DNA of 64,000 bases from Xenophilus sp. AP218F (GTDB lineage: Bacteria > Pseudomonadota > Gammaproteobacteria > Burkholderiales > Chromobacteriaceae), in NCBI GenBank assembly GCA_002213445.1, contig NJIE01000006.1:459-64458 (forward strand). Reading direction: 5' to 3'. Shown here in pieces: positions 41,247 through 51,032 of this stretch. The notes beneath the pieces were generated by a model. It was not told the DNA's origin and made no database searches. It saw only the letters and a program-made list of their open reading frames with translations. The position numbers and the translations under genes are program-made. Each line of letters begins with the position of its first letter. Positions within the stretch are counted from its first letter, which is position 1.

Positions 41247-42793
41247 GAGCGCGCCTCCTCGGCGGGAAGGCCGAAATCCTGGGGAAAATGGCGCAGCGCG
41301 CTTTGCAGCGGCTGCGGCGCCAGGCTGCCCAGCGCGCACAGCGAGGCATGCCGCAGCGTGGCGCACAGCTCGGACAGCAGCTGCGCGTCCTGCGCCTGCC
41401 CCGCGCCGCCCTGACGCAGGCGGCGGACGATTTCCAGCGCCCGGACCGTGCCGATGCGGCACGGCGCGCACTTGCCGCAGGACTCTTCCGCGCAAAAACG
41501 CATCGCCGCCTCGGCCATGTCGGCCATATCGGCGCGCTGGTCGCAGACCACCACGCCGCAATGCCCCAGCATGCCGCCGGCGGCGGCGACGTCTTCGTAA
41601 TCCAGCCGGGTGTCGAAGCGCTCGGGCGGCAGCCACGCGCCCAGCGGGCCGCCCAGTTGCGCCGCCTTGACCGGCAGGCCGCTGGCGCAACCGCCGCCGT
41701 AGTCGTAGATCAGCTCCGCCAGCGACAGGCCGAAGGCGCGCTCCACGATCCCGCCGCGGCGGATGTTGCCGCCAAGCTGAAACGCCATCGTGCCTTGCGA
41801 ATCCTTGCAGCCGAAGTTGCGATAGGCCTCCGCGCCGTCGGCCAGGATGGACGGAACCGAAGCCAGCGTCAGCACGTTGTGAACCAGGGTCGGGCGGCCG
41901 AACAGCCCGCTCTGGGCCGGCCGCGGCGGCTTGGCTCTCACCATGCCGCGCCGTCCTTCCATCGACTCCAGCATCGCGGTTTCCTCCCCGCAGATGTAGG
42001 CCCCCGCGCCCTGGCGCAGCTCGATGTCGAAGGCGCGCCCGCTGCCGGCGGCGTTGTCGCCAAGGCAGCCCGCTTCGCGCGCGATGGCCAGCGCCTGGCG
42101 CAGCACGGCGACGCAGGCCGGGTATTCGGAACGGATGTAGATGTAGCCGCGGTGCGCGTCCACCGCCAAGGCGGCGATCAGCATGCCCTCGATCAGCAGG
42201 AAAGGGTCGCCCTCCAGCAGCATGCGGTCGGCGAAGCTGCCAGAATCGCCCTCGTCCGCGTTGCAGACCACGTACTTCTCGCCCGGCATCGCCCGCGTCG
42301 CCTGCCATTTGACGCCGGCCGGGAACGCCGCGCCGCCCCGCCCTCGCAGACCGGAGCCCAGCACCGACGACACGGTGGCGTCGGGGCCGCGGCGCAACGC
42401 CCACTCCAGCCCGCGAAAGCCGCCGTGGGCGCGATAGTCGTCCAGGGACAGCGGTCGGGTCACGCCGGCGCGGGCAAACAGCAGGCGCTGTTGCGAGGCG
42501 AGGTAAGGCAGCGCTTCCACCTCGCCCAGCGCCAGCGGATGGTTTTCCAGTTGGCCTGTTGCCGCGTCCAGCAGCGACGGCGCGGCCTCGGGGCCGACGT
42601 TGCGGTAGCCGAAGCGCCCGTCCGGCCCATCCGTTTCCAGCAAGGGCTCCAGCCAGATCAGGCCGCGCGAACTGGTGCGGGCCAGTTGCAAGGGCAGCCG
42701 GCGGCGGGCGGCTTCCTGCAGCAAGGCCTGGGCCGCCGCGTCCGCGCCCAGCGCTCGCGCGACGGAGTCCTGCGGCAGATAAAATGTCAGCAT
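41243..42793 (-). CDS. fdsB: NAD-dependent formate dehydrogenase beta subunit (NuoF-like)
   Basis: The 516-residue subunit carries the FMN and NAD(H) sites and passes electrons from FdsA to NAD+. An N-terminal thioredoxin-like region is followed by the NuoF core: GRGGAAFPAGVKW (FMN/NAD glycine loop), CNADEGDSGSF, GAGAYICGEETAMLESMEG and a C-terminal 4Fe-4S motif ESCGKCAPCRIGT with a further Cys in ASLCALG. The ATG at 42793 is chosen because it opens MLTFYLPQD and overlaps the fdsG end by 7 bp. The frame is open further upstream, but only as a shadow of fdsG. Confidence 0.94.
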   Translation of the reverse strand: MLTFYLPQDSVARALGADAAAQALLQEAARRRLPLQLARTSSRGLIWLEPLLETDGPDGRFGYRNVGPEAAPSLLDAATGQLENHPLALGEVEALPYLASQQRLLFARAGVTRPLSLDDYRAHGGFRGLEWALRRGPDATVSSVLGSGLRGRGGAAFPAGVKWQATRAMPGEKYVVCNADEGDSGSFADRMLLEGDPFLLIEGMLIAALAVDAHRGYIYIRSEYPACVAVLRQALAIAREAGCLGDNAAGSGRAFDIELRQGAGAYICGEETAMLESMEGRRGMVRAKPPRPAQSGLFGRPTLVHNVLTLASVPSILADGAEAYRNFGCKDSQGTMAFQLGGNIRRGGIVERAFGLSLAELIYDYGGGCASGLPVKAAQLGGPLGAWLPPERFDTRLDYEDVAAAGGMLGHCGVVVCDQRADMADMAEAAMRFCAEESCGKCAPCRIGTVRALEIVRRLRQGGAGQAQDAQLLSELCATLRHASLCALGSLAPQPLQSALRHFPQDFGLPAEEARS

Positions 42794-43260
42794 GGCTCGT
42801 CCTCGTCGTCCAGCAGCCGCTGCAACTGCTCGGGGCCGACTCTGGCGTGCAGTTCGCCGTCCAGCTGCAAGGCCGGCGCGCAGGCGCAAGCGCCAAGGCA
42901 ATACGCGCCCTCCAGCTGCCATCGCCCGTCGGCGCTGCGCGCGCCGATCTCCGCGCCCAGCCGGGCGCGGGCACGGCCGGCCAGCGTCGCCGCGCCCATG
43001 CTCAGGCACGCTTCGGCCAGGCACAGCCGCAGGCAATGCCTGGCCGGCGGCTCGCTGCGGAAGTCGCGGTAAAAGCTGATCACGCCCTGCACCTCGGCGC
43101 GGCTGACCCCGAAAGCGCGGGCGATATCGGCGACGCAGGCGGGAGGAATGTAGCCGACCTCACGCTGCAGGGCTTGCAACAATGGCAGCAAGCCGCCCTT
43201 CTGCGCGGCGAAGGCCGGCAGCAACGCGGCCAGGCGGGCCTGGTGATGGTCTTGGGACAT
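42787..43260 (-). CDS. fdsG: NAD-dependent formate dehydrogenase gamma subunit (NuoE-like)
   Basis: The 157-residue subunit holds one [2Fe-2S] cluster and takes part in electron transfer from formate to NAD+. The four ligands lie in CLAEACLSMG and YCLGACACAPA, the usual NuoE/FdsG spacing. The N-terminal helical bundle (QREVGYIPPACVADIARAFGV) is also typical. It is the first gene of fdsG-fdsB-fdsA, with overlaps between all genes. A 137-bp divergent region separates it from anmK. No FdsR regulator gene lies beside it. Confidence 0.94.
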   Translation of the reverse strand: MSQDHHQARLAALLPAFAAQKGGLLPLLQALQREVGYIPPACVADIARAFGVSRAEVQGVISFYRDFRSEPPARHCLRLCLAEACLSMGAATLAGRARARLGAEIGARSADGRWQLEGAYCLGACACAPALQLDGELHARVGPEQLQRLLDDEDEPC

Positions 43261-43396
43261 GCCGGACTCCGGTCAGGCTATGCTTTCGTTTTAGTCCTTG
43301 TCAGGCCATCTTCCTATGGATCATGCTCGCGCAGCGAAGGGCGGGTATGGTGTAAAATCGCGCCACTTACGCCGTCATGACAAGAATTCGACCACT

Positions 43397-44506
43397 ATGC
43401 AAACAGACAGCCGCTATATCGGGATGATGTCCGGCACCAGCCTGGACGGCGTGGACGCCGTGCTGGCGCGTTTTGACGCCCAGGGCGCGTTGCGGGTGGA
43501 GGCCGATCATTTCGTGGCCTACCCGCCGGAGGTGCGCGCGCAAGTCCTGGCCTTGCAGCCGGCCGGCGAAAACGAGCTCGATCGGGCGGCGCGGCTCGCC
43601 AACGACCTGGCGCGCCTGTACGCGCAAGCAGCAGCGGGCTTGCTGGCAAAAAACCGGCGCGCCGCGGCGGATATCACCGCCATCGCCTGCCACGGGCAAA
43701 CCATACGTCACGCGCCGCAAGCGGGCTACACGCTGCAATTGGGCAATATGGCGCTGCTGGCCGAGCTGTCGGGCATCGACGTGATCGCCGACTTTCGCAG
43801 CCGCGACGTGGCCGCCGGCGGGCAAGGCGCGCCATTGGTGCCGGCGTTTCATCACAACGTGTTCGCCAGCCCGCAGGAAAAGCGGGTGGTATTGAATATC
43901 GGCGGCATCGCCAACCTCAGCCGGCTGCATGCCGATAGCGAAGTGATCGGTTTCGACAGCGGCCCCGGCAATATGCTGATGGATGCCTGGTGCCTGCGCC
44001 ACACCGGCCAGGCTTACGATGCGGACGGCGACTGGGCGGGCCAGGGGCAACCCGTGGTTCCCCTGCTGCAAGCCATGTTGTCCGAACCCTATTTGCGCTT
44101 GTCGCCGCCCAAAAGCACCGGACGCGACCTGTTCGACCTGCCCTGGCTGGAGCGCAAGCTCGCCGAGCAGAGCGGCGCGCTGCGGCCGCAGGACGTGCAG
44201 GCCACGCTGCTGGAATTCACCGCCCGCAGCATCGCCGACGCCATCTTGCTGCACTGCCCCGGCAATCAGGCGGTATTCGTCTGCGGCGGCGGCGCGTTCA
44301 ACCGCCGGCTGCTTCGCCGGCTGGGCCGCCTGTTGCCCGGCCAGCGTCTGGCCTTGACCGACGAATTGGGCCTGCCCGCCCAGCAAACGGAGGCCGCCGC
44401 CTTCGCCTGGCTGGGCTGGCGCTTCGGCCGCCGGCTGGCCGGCAATCTGCCCGCCGTGACCGGAGCCGCCGGTCCGCGCGTGCTGGGCGTCTTGCATCCA
44501 CATTAA
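43397..44506 (+). CDS. anmK: Anhydro-N-acetylmuramic acid kinase
   Basis: The 369-residue sugar kinase (ASKHA fold) opens and phosphorylates 1,6-anhydro-MurNAc to MurNAc-6-phosphate in cell-wall recycling. Family motifs are YIGMMSGTSLDGVDAVL (start, phosphate-binding), DFRSRDVAAGGQGAPLVP, NIGGIANLS, GFDSGPGNMLMDAW (catalytic Asp region) and VCGGGAFN near the C-terminus. The ATG at 43397 is used because the conserved motif starts at residue 7; the open frame upstream is non-homologous. It lies 103 bp before ftsK copy 1 in the same direction. Confidence 0.97.
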   Translation: MQTDSRYIGMMSGTSLDGVDAVLARFDAQGALRVEADHFVAYPPEVRAQVLALQPAGENELDRAARLANDLARLYAQAAAGLLAKNRRAAADITAIACHGQTIRHAPQAGYTLQLGNMALLAELSGIDVIADFRSRDVAAGGQGAPLVPAFHHNVFASPQEKRVVLNIGGIANLSRLHADSEVIGFDSGPGNMLMDAWCLRHTGQAYDADGDWAGQGQPVVPLLQAMLSEPYLRLSPPKSTGRDLFDLPWLERKLAEQSGALRPQDVQATLLEFTARSIADAILLHCPGNQAVFVCGGGAFNRRLLRRLGRLLPGQRLALTDELGLPAQQTEAAAFAWLGWRFGRRLAGNLPAVTGAAGPRVLGVLHPH

Positions 44507-44608
44507 CCCCGCGATCGGCCCGCCCGCATCTGGGCGGCCTTCAGCCTGCGGCGCAAAGGGCCATATGCCGACACATCACGCTATAATCAGCGCCTGCCAT
44601 AGCCAAAT

Positions 44609-46918
44609 ATGAGAAAAATGCGATTTTTCAAGCGCAAAGCCGTCGTCAAGAACAACCAGACCCCGCTGCCGCCGCAGCTGGCCGCCCTGCTGCGCGAAGC
44701 GTGGTGGCTGCTGATGGCGGTGGCGGCGGTTTATCTGGTGCTGGTGCTGGCCAGCTATTCCCCGCTCGATCCTTCCTGGTCGCACAGTTCGTCCGATCCG
44801 TCGATCCGCAATTACGGCGGGGCCTTCGGCGCCTGGCTGTCGGACCTGCTGCTTTATATCTTCGGTTTGTCGGCCTGGTGGCTGGTGGTGTTCTGCCTGG
44901 TGGCCATCGCCTGGGGCTATCGCCGCATGGAAACCATGGGTTTCAAGCTCAACCCCATCACCCTGGCCGCAGTCGGCGGTTTCGCCCTCCTGTTGTTGTC
45001 CAGCGCCAGCTTCGAAGCCATCGTGCTGGAAGGCAAAGCCTTGACCTTGCCGCTGGAGGCGGGCGGCATGCTTGGCCATTGGCTGGGCACCGCCATCAGC
45101 CATGGCCTGGGCATCTCCGGGGCGTATCTGCTGCTGGGCGTCGCCGGCGCCATCGGTTTTTCCCTGTTTACCGGCGTGTCCTGGCTGGACCTGATGGAGC
45201 GCGTCGGCGGCAAGCTGGAGGATGGCGTGGTCGGGCTGTGGCGCGGCTGGCAGGCGAAGAAGGACAGGGAAATCGGCAAGGAGATCGCGCAAAAACGCGA
45301 AGAGAAGGTCTCCGTCGCCAAGAAGAAGATTGAAGAAACCACGCCGGTGCGCATCGAGCCGCCGGTGTTGGAGGTGCCGGTGTCGCCCAAGGCGCAAAAG
45401 CCGGTGCAGCAGTCGCTGTTCGCCGACCCCAAGGACGGCGCCCTGCCCGGCCTGACGTTGCTGGACGCCGCCAAGGAGGCCCAGGAGCCGGTGTCGCAGG
45501 ATACCGTCGAGTACACTTCGCGCCTGATCGAACGCAAGCTGGCTGACTTCGGCGTGGAGGTGAAGGTGATCGCCGCCTATCCCGGCCCGGTGATCACCCG
45601 CTATGAAATCGAACCGGCCGTCGGCGTCAAGGGCGCGCAGATCGTCAACCTGATGAAGGACCTGGCGCGCGCGCTGTCGCTGGTATCGATCCGGGTGGTG
45701 GAAACCATTCCCGGCAAGACATACATGGGCCTGGAGCTGCCCAACCCCAAGCGCCAGATCGTGCGGCTGACCGAAATCATCGGCTCCGACGGCTACCAGA
45801 ACATGGCGTCCCGCCTGACCATCGCGCTGGGCAAGGACATCGCCGGCCAGCCGGTTTCGGCCGACCTGGCCAAGATGCCGCACGTGCTGGTGGCGGGCAC
45901 CACCGGCTCGGGCAAATCGGTGGCGATCAACGCGATGATTCTGTCGCTGCTGTACAAGTCCACCGCCAAGGACGTGCGGCTGATCATGGTCGATCCGAAA
46001 ATGCTGGAACTGTCGGTGTACGAAGGCATTCCGCACCTGTTGGCGCCGGTAGTCACCGACATGAAGCAGGCCGCCAACGCGCTCAACTGGTGCGTGGCGG
46101 AGATGGAGCGCCGCTACAAGCTGATGTCCAAGCTTGGCGTGCGCAATCTGGCCGGTTTCAATCAGAAGATTCGCGACGCGGACAAGGCCGGCGAGAAGAT
46201 CCCCAATCCCTTCAGCCTGACGCCGGAAACGCCGGAGCCGCTGGATACTCTGCCGCTGATCGTGGTGGTGATCGACGAGCTGGCCGACCTGATGATGGTG
46301 GCGGGCAAGAAGATCGAAGAGCTGATCGCCCGCTTGGCGCAAAAGGCGCGGGCGGCGGGCATTCATTTGATTCTGGCCACGCAGCGGCCATCGGTGGACG
46401 TCATCACCGGCCTGATCAAGGCCAACATTCCGACGCGGATCGCCTTCCAGGTGTCGAGCAAGATAGACAGCCGGACGATTCTCGACCAGATGGGCGCGGA
46501 AACGCTGCTGGGCCAGGGCGACATGCTGTTCCTGCCGCCGGGCACCGGCTATCCCAACCGCGTCCACGGCGCCTTCGTCTCCGACGAGGAAGTCCATCAC
46601 GTGGTGGAGTTCCTGAAAACCACCGGCGAGCCCAATTACATCGAGGGCATCCTCACCGGGCAGGCCGACGGCGACGACAGCTCGGCCGGCATCGACGGCG
46701 AAGGCAGCGGCGGCGGCGAGTCCGACCCGCTGTACGACGAGGCCGTCGCCATCGTGGTCAAAACCCGCAAGGCTTCCATTTCCTCGGTGCAGCGCCATTT
46801 GCGCATCGGCTATAACCGCGCCGCGCGGCTGATCGAGCAAATGGAGGCCGCCGGCCTCGTATCCGGCATGGAAAGCAACGGCAACCGCACGGTGCTGGCC
46901 CCGGCCAGAGAAGATTAA
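44609..46918 (+). CDS. ftsK: DNA translocase FtsK, copy 1 (four-helix membrane form)
   Basis: The 769-residue translocase moves DNA at the division septum and activates XerCD at dif. Four hydrophobic segments at about residues 28-190 form the division-site anchor. A fairly short linker (about 210-300) is followed by the RecA-like motor with Walker [13 protein letters not shown], Walker [15 protein letters not shown] and the C-terminal gamma winged helix ([22 protein letters not shown]) that reads KOPS. Bases 46289-46548 are identical to the second ftsK at 59389-59648. The gene has the better claim to be the main FtsK because of its full membrane domain. Confidence 0.95.
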   Translation: MRKMRFFKRKAVVKNNQTPLPPQLAALLREAWWLLMAVAAVYLVLVLASYSPLDPSWSHSSSDPSIRNYGGAFGAWLSDLLLYIFGLSAWWLVVFCLVAIAWGYRRMETMGFKLNPITLAAVGGFALLLLSSASFEAIVLEGKALTLPLEAGGMLGHWLGTAISHGLGISGAYLLLGVAGAIGFSLFTGVSWLDLMERVGGKLEDGVVGLWRGWQAKKDREIGKEIAQKREEKVSVAKKKIEETTPVRIEPPVLEVPVSPKAQKPVQQSLFADPKDGALPGLTLLDAAKEAQEPVSQDTVEYTSRLIERKLADFGVEVKVIAAYPGPVITRYEIEPAVGVKGAQIVNLMKDLARALSLVSIRVVETIPGKTYMGLELPNPKRQIVRLTEIIGSDGYQNMASRLTIALGKDIAGQPVSADLAKMPHVLVAGTTGSGKSVAINAMILSLLYKSTAKDVRLIMVDPKMLELSVYEGIPHLLAPVVTDMKQAANALNWCVAEMERRYKLMSKLGVRNLAGFNQKIRDADKAGEKIPNPFSLTPETPEPLDTLPLIVVVIDELADLMMVAGKKIEELIARLAQKARAAGIHLILATQRPSVDVITGLIKANIPTRIAFQVSSKIDSRTILDQMGAETLLGQGDMLFLPPGTGYPNRVHGAFVSDEEVHHVVEFLKTTGEPNYIEGILTGQADGDDSSAGIDGEGSGGGESDPLYDEAVAIVVKTRKASISSVQRHLRIGYNRAARLIEQMEAAGLVSGMESNGNRTVLAPARED
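46289..46548 (+). repeat. 260-bp segment identical to the other ftsK copy
   Basis: Base-by-base reading shows no difference between this stretch and the reverse complement of 59389-59648. Mismatches occur at the very next base on both sides (46288 C/T and 46549 C/T), and flanking homology is clearly lower. It covers the motor from just after the Walker B DLM to GTG in the PPGTGYP loop. Confidence 0.97.
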
Positions 46919-46988
46919 GGCAAACGCCACGCAGCGCCCGGCCGCCCGGGCGCTCTCCCACTCCGGAAACCATGAAGAAGGACACGCC

Positions 46989-48077
46989 ATGTCCCGCTAC
47001 GCGCCAGAACCCGACTTTCGTCATGACTATCGCCCCAAAACCGGGGTGCTGCTGATCAACCTTGGCACGCCGGAAGCGCCCACCGCCAAAGCGCTGCGGC
47101 CGTATCTCAAGGAGTTCCTGTCCGACTCCCGCGTCATCGAGATTCCGCGCGCCATCTGGTGGCTGATTCTCAATGGCGTCATTCTCAACACCCGGCCGGC
47201 TCAGTCCGCCAAGAAATACGCCGCGATCTGGGACAAGGATGGTTCGCCGCTGCTGATCCATACCCGCAACCAGGCCAAGCTGCTCAAGGGCCAGCTGGGC
47301 GAGATGGGCTTGAACGATCTGGTGGTAGATTTCGCCATGCGCTACGGCCAGCCCTCGCTGGAAACCGTCATCGGCCGGATGCGCGGCCAGGGCGTGGAAC
47401 GGTTGTTGCTGCTGCCGCTGTACCCCCAGTACGCGGCCTCCTCTTCCGCCACCGCGCTGGATCAGGCGTTTCGCGCGCTGATGAAGCTGCGCAACATGCC
47501 GGAAGTGCGCGCCGTCAAACATTTTCACGACGACCCCGGCTATATCGCCGCTCTGGCCGCCCGGATTCGCGAGGCCTGGCAGTACGGCCAGCGTCCCGAC
47601 AAGCTGGTGATGAGCTTTCACGGAGTGCCGCGATTTACCCGCGACAAGGGCGACCCTTACTACTGCGAATGCCAGAAAACCGGGCGCTTGCTGGCCGAAG
47701 CGCTGGGCTTGGGCAAGGACGAGTATCTGATTACCTTCCAGAGCCGCTTCGGCCGCACCGAGTGGCTCAAGCCCTACACCAGCGAAACGCTGGCCGAGCT
47801 TGGCAAGGCGCGCACCGCCAGGGTCGACGTGGTGTGTCCCGGCTTTGTCGGCGATTGCCTGGAGACGCTGGAGGAGATCGCGATGGAAGGCAAGGAAACC
47901 TTCCTCAGCCACGGCGGCGGCGAGTACCGCTACCTGCCCTGCCTCAACGAGAGCCCGGAGTGGATCGCCGCATTGAGCGAAATTGTAAAAAAACATCTCG
48001 CCGGCTGGGAGGCCGCGGCGGGCGAAGACCCCGCCTTGCGTCGACCGCGCGCGATGGAGAGAGGCGCCAAGCAGTAA
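46989..48077 (+). CDS. hemH: Ferrochelatase
   Basis: The 362-residue enzyme inserts Fe2+ into protoporphyrin IX, the last step of haem b synthesis, at the inner membrane face. Family motifs include [38 protein letters not shown] (metal-binding His), [14 protein letters not shown] and the catalytic Glu region [22 protein letters not shown] Shine-Dalgarno precedes the ATG. It follows ftsK by 70 bp, where a GC-rich hairpin without T run is present, so read-through from ftsK is possible. Confidence 0.97.
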   Translation: MSRYAPEPDFRHDYRPKTGVLLINLGTPEAPTAKALRPYLKEFLSDSRVIEIPRAIWWLILNGVILNTRPAQSAKKYAAIWDKDGSPLLIHTRNQAKLLKGQLGEMGLNDLVVDFAMRYGQPSLETVIGRMRGQGVERLLLLPLYPQYAASSSATALDQAFRALMKLRNMPEVRAVKHFHDDPGYIAALAARIREAWQYGQRPDKLVMSFHGVPRFTRDKGDPYYCECQKTGRLLAEALGLGKDEYLITFQSRFGRTEWLKPYTSETLAELGKARTARVDVVCPGFVGDCLETLEEIAMEGKETFLSHGGGEYRYLPCLNESPEWIAALSEIVKKHLAGWEAAAGEDPALRRPRAMERGAKQ

Positions 48078-48124
48078 TCCTTCGGCATGGACGTCTTGAA
48101 AATCCATTCAAAATCAAATGACTG

Positions 48125-48170
48125 AAAAAAGGCCGCCGCCAGCGGGCATCGCCGGCGACGGCCTTTTTTT
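48125..48170 (+). terminator. Terminator of hemH
   Basis: AAAAAAGGCCG(C)CGCC pairs with GGCG(A)CGGCCTTTTTTT across an inner hairpin, ending in a seven-T run, 48 bp past the hemH stop. One internal mismatch interrupts the stem. Confidence 0.82.
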
Positions 48171-48230
48171 CTGGCGGAAAGGGGCGCGAGGAAGGGTGAA
48201 AAATAATCCTGAGGACATATGCTGAGCACA

Positions 48231-48260
48231 TTGACACTGGCGTATGGTGCTTACCATAAT
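48231..48260 (+). promoter_or_regulatory. Sigma-70 promoter of the LivK-type gene
   Basis: TTGACA (48231-48236, perfect) and CATAAT (48255-48260) are 18 bp apart and lie 83 bp before the start codon. The long AT-rich leader between promoter and gene may hold further control sites. Confidence 0.65.
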
Positions 48261-48342
48261 CAGCGCACCGGGTGTGAATATTACCGGTCAACAAAGAGAC
48301 CACCGCAAGTCTACGCAGATAAGATTCAGGGGATATACAACT

Positions 48343-49554
48343 ATGAACAAATACGCTCGCCTCAGCCTGATCGCCACCGCGACCCTGGCCATGGTTGCCT
48401 GCAGCAAACAGGAGCAGCCCGCGGAAAACCAGCCGGCCTCGGCCCCCAAGGCCGCCGCAGCCGACAGCGCCGTCGTCAAAATCGGCCAGGTATCGCCGAT
48501 GTCCGGCCCCATCTCCCATCTGGGCAAGGACAACGAGTACGGCGCCAAGCTCGCCATCGAGGACCTGAACGCGCAAGGCGTGGAAATCGGCGGCAAGAAA
48601 GTCAAGTTCGAGCTGGTGTCCGAAGACGACCAGGGCGACCCGAAAATCGGCACCCAGGTCGCGCAGCGCCTGGTTGACGCCGGCGTGGCGGGCGTAATCG
48701 GCCACCTCAATTCCGGTACCACCATCCCGGCCTCCAAGATCTACTCCGATGCCGGCATTCCGCAGATTTCGCCGTCCGCCACCAATCCGGACTACACCAA
48801 ACAAGGCTTCAAGACCGCCTTCCGCGTCATCGCCAACGACGTGCAGCAAGGCCGCGCGCTGGGCGAATTCGCCGCAGGCACGCTGAAGGCCAAGAAAATC
48901 GCCATCATCGACGACCGCACCGCTTATGGCCAGGGCCTTGCCGACCAGTTCGAAGGCGCGGTGAAGGCCAAGGGCGCGGAAGTGGTGAAGCGCGAATTCA
49001 CCAACAACACCGCTACCGACTTCAATGCCATCCTGACCTCCATCAAATCCTCCAAGCCCGACCTGATCTTCTACGGCGGCATGGACGCGCAAGCCGGCCC
49101 GCTGGCCAAGCAAATGCAGCGCCTCGGCATCAAGGCCAAGCTGATGGGCGGCGACGGCTGGCAAACGCCGGAGTTCATCAAACTGGCGGGCGAAGCCTCC
49201 GATGGCCAGTTCGCTTCCAGCTGCGGCGTTTCCCGCGAAAAAATGCCGGGCTTCCAGGCCTTCAACGACAAGTTCAAGAAGCAGTTCAACACCGAGGTGC
49301 AGATCTACGCCCCGTTTGAGTACGACGCGGTGATGGTGCTGGTCGACGCGATGAAGCGCGCCAAGTCCACCGATCCCAAGGCCTATCTGCCGGAGGTGGG
49401 CAAAACCGACTACACCGGCGTGACCGGCAAGATCGCCTTTGACGAGAAGGGCGACATCAAGAACGGCGCGGTTACCGTGTACCAGGTGAAGAACGGCAAG
49501 TGGGAAGTGGTTTCCACCGTTGGCGGCGGCGCGGACGCCAGCGCGGCCAAGTAA
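48343..49554 (+). CDS. Branched-chain amino-acid-type ABC transporter substrate-binding lipoprotein
   Basis: The 403-residue protein is a type I periplasmic binding protein of the LivJ/LivK family. The start at 48343 opens a lipoprotein signal with lipobox MVAC (Cys at about residue 19), then an Ala/Pro/Gln-rich spacer that sets the domain off the membrane. The binding domain shows IGQVSPMSGPISHLGKDNEYGA, GVIGHLNSGTTIPAS (the Ser/Thr-rich amino-acid pocket) and FEYDAVMVLVDA. No permease or ATPase gene lies next to it, so it must join a transporter encoded elsewhere. It has its own promoter and terminator, consistent with an orphan receptor. Confidence 0.9.
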   Translation: MNKYARLSLIATATLAMVACSKQEQPAENQPASAPKAAAADSAVVKIGQVSPMSGPISHLGKDNEYGAKLAIEDLNAQGVEIGGKKVKFELVSEDDQGDPKIGTQVAQRLVDAGVAGVIGHLNSGTTIPASKIYSDAGIPQISPSATNPDYTKQGFKTAFRVIANDVQQGRALGEFAAGTLKAKKIAIIDDRTAYGQGLADQFEGAVKAKGAEVVKREFTNNTATDFNAILTSIKSSKPDLIFYGGMDAQAGPLAKQMQRLGIKAKLMGGDGWQTPEFIKLAGEASDGQFASSCGVSREKMPGFQAFNDKFKKQFNTEVQIYAPFEYDAVMVLVDAMKRAKSTDPKAYLPEVGKTDYTGVTGKIAFDEKGDIKNGAVTVYQVKNGKWEVVSTVGGGADASAAK

Positions 49555-49573
49555 GCTTTAGCCGCAAACGCGA

Positions 49574-49599
49574 AGAGGCGCCGCGCGGCGCCTCTTTTT
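49574..49599. terminator. Terminator of the LivK-type gene
   Basis: AGAGGCGCCGCG overlaps its own complement CGCGGCGCCTCT to form a hairpin, followed by five T residues. It lies between convergent genes. Confidence 0.85.
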
Positions 49600-49620
49600 C
49601 ATTGCCTGTTCCGGAGGATG

Positions 49621-50436
49621 TCAATCCCGGAACGTCACCTGCTGCTTGAGCATGGCGGCCATGCCGGCTTTCTGGATATCTTCCGAGATCAGCATCGCCG
49701 CGTTCCAGCCGGCGACGTATTCCAGGCTGTCCGCCACGCTGTGATCGCGGCTGTAGTTGAGCACCTGCTTGGTGCCGCGCACCGCCAGCGGCGATTTGGA
49801 GGCGATCAGCGCCGCGCTGGCCTGCGCGCCGGCCAGCAGCGCGTCCTGATTGTCGAAGATGCGATTGATCAGGCCGATTTCCAGCGCTTCGGTCGCCACC
49901 ACGTCGCGGCCGGTGAGCGCCAGCTCGCGGGCGATGCCCTGCCCGACCACCCCCGGCAAGCGCTGCAGGCTGCCCACGTCGGCCACCATGCCGATATCCA
50001 CCTCGCGCACGCCGAACACCGCGTCCGGCGCGGCAAAGCGGAAATCCGCCGCCAGGGCGATATCCAGCCCGCCGCCGAGGCAGGCCCCGTGGATGGCGGC
50101 GATCACCGGTTTGACGCAGCGCTCCAGGCTGCTGACGCAATCCTGCAGGTCCAGGATGACGCGGCGCAGTTTCTCCCGCTTGCGGCCTTCGCAATCGTCC
50201 TGGATCGCTTGTTGCAACCCCAGCAGCATGGTCAAGTCGATGCCGGAACAGAAATGCTTGCCGCTGCCGGCCAGCACGACGGCGCGCACCGCGCTGTCGC
50301 CATCGGCCCATTCGAAGGCCGCGCGCAGATCCTGCCACATCTGCTGGTTGAGCGCGTTGGCCTTGTCGGCGCGATTGAAGCAGATCAACGCCACCTTGTC
50401 GTCGAGCGTCGCGCTCAGGGTTTCCAGCTCTATCAT
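49621..50436 (-). CDS. Crotonase-family enzyme, delta3,5-delta2,4-dienoyl-CoA isomerase-like
   Basis: The 271-residue protein has the crotonase fold with the oxyanion-hole segments GKHFCSGIDL and HGACLGGGLDIALAADFRF. The residues that set eukaryotic ECH1 dienoyl-CoA isomerase apart are all here: Asp in GGGLD, Glu in VREVDIG and Asp in MVADVGSLQRLP. It should therefore shift the double bonds of 3,5-dienoyl-CoA during breakdown of odd-position unsaturated fatty acids, rather than hydrate enoyl-CoA. GGAGG precedes the ATG at 50436, which overlaps the end of the DUF4442 gene by 4 bp. Confidence 0.88.
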   Translation of the reverse strand: MIELETLSATLDDKVALICFNRADKANALNQQMWQDLRAAFEWADGDSAVRAVVLAGSGKHFCSGIDLTMLLGLQQAIQDDCEGRKREKLRRVILDLQDCVSSLERCVKPVIAAIHGACLGGGLDIALAADFRFAAPDAVFGVREVDIGMVADVGSLQRLPGVVGQGIARELALTGRDVVATEALEIGLINRIFDNQDALLAGAQASAALIASKSPLAVRGTKQVLNYSRDHSVADSLEYVAGWNAAMLISEDIQKAGMAAMLKQQVTFRD

Positions 50437-50942
50437 GCCTTCGCCTCCGGACGTTTTTTGGGAATCCAGGCCCATACCATTTCACAGACGATCGGCGATT
50501 CGCCGGACTCGTCCGTGACATGCACCGACACCAGCGCCTCGCCCTTTTCGACATCGTGCATGGCTTGAATCTGCTCCGCCGTCAGCGTCGCCACCGCGCG
50601 CATGTCGCCTTGCGAGCGCTTGACGTAATTCACCTTCATCGACTTGAGCAGCATCAGCTTGTCGTCGGGCACATTCATGCCCACCACGAAGCCGGTGGCG
50701 GTTTCCGCCAGCAGCGCCATCGCCGCGGCGTGCACGCCGCGAATATGGTTCTGCACCTTCTTGCGGTTGCGGATGGACACCACCAGCCGCTCGTGGCCCA
50801 CCTCTTCAAAACGCAGCCCCGCCGTAGACAGGAACGGCACGATCTTGCCGAACAGCAAGGACAGCACCGGACTGCGCAAGCCTTCGGGCAAACGCCCGAC
50901 TTTGTCGGCGATGCGGCTCATGTTGTTTTTTTGATACCCCAT
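50433..50942 (-). CDS. DUF4442 hot-dog-fold protein (probable thioesterase-like)
   Basis: The 169-residue protein belongs to the DUF4442 branch of the hot-dog superfamily, related to acyl-CoA thioesterases. The central helix is HIRGVHAAAMALLAETATGFVVG, followed by strands LMLLKSMKVNYVKRSQGDM and ALVSVHVTDESGES. The catalytic residues are not well defined in this family. The start at 50942 has GGGAG upstream. It is translationally coupled to the dienoyl-CoA isomerase-like gene by an ATGA overlap, so both probably act on acyl-CoA compounds. Confidence 0.85.
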   Translation of the reverse strand: MGYQKNNMSRIADKVGRLPEGLRSPVLSLLFGKIVPFLSTAGLRFEEVGHERLVVSIRNRKKVQNHIRGVHAAAMALLAETATGFVVGMNVPDDKLMLLKSMKVNYVKRSQGDMRAVATLTAEQIQAMHDVEKGEALVSVHVTDESGESPIVCEMVWAWIPKKRPEAKA

Positions 50943-51032
50943 AGTCTCCCCTCGTGATTATCGTTGCTTCCGTCCGCCGCGCCGGCGCGCCGCGTCTTTC
51001 CCCTCAGTCGACCCGGCAGGCGCGGACGAGCG

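Noticed and set aside
41247-42974. Upstream extension of the fdsA frame
   Set aside because: It overlaps fdsB in another frame; the conserved FdsA start (MNRHAAC...) lies at 41246 with an ATGA overlap to fdsB.
46363-46545. 60-codon antisense frame that appears identically inside both ftsK genes
   Set aside because: It is a shadow of the shared 260-bp identical segment and not a separate conserved gene.
46930-46960. GC-rich hairpin after ftsK copy 1
   Set aside because: AGCGCCCGG pairs with CCGGGCGCT but no T run follows, so I do not call it a terminator.
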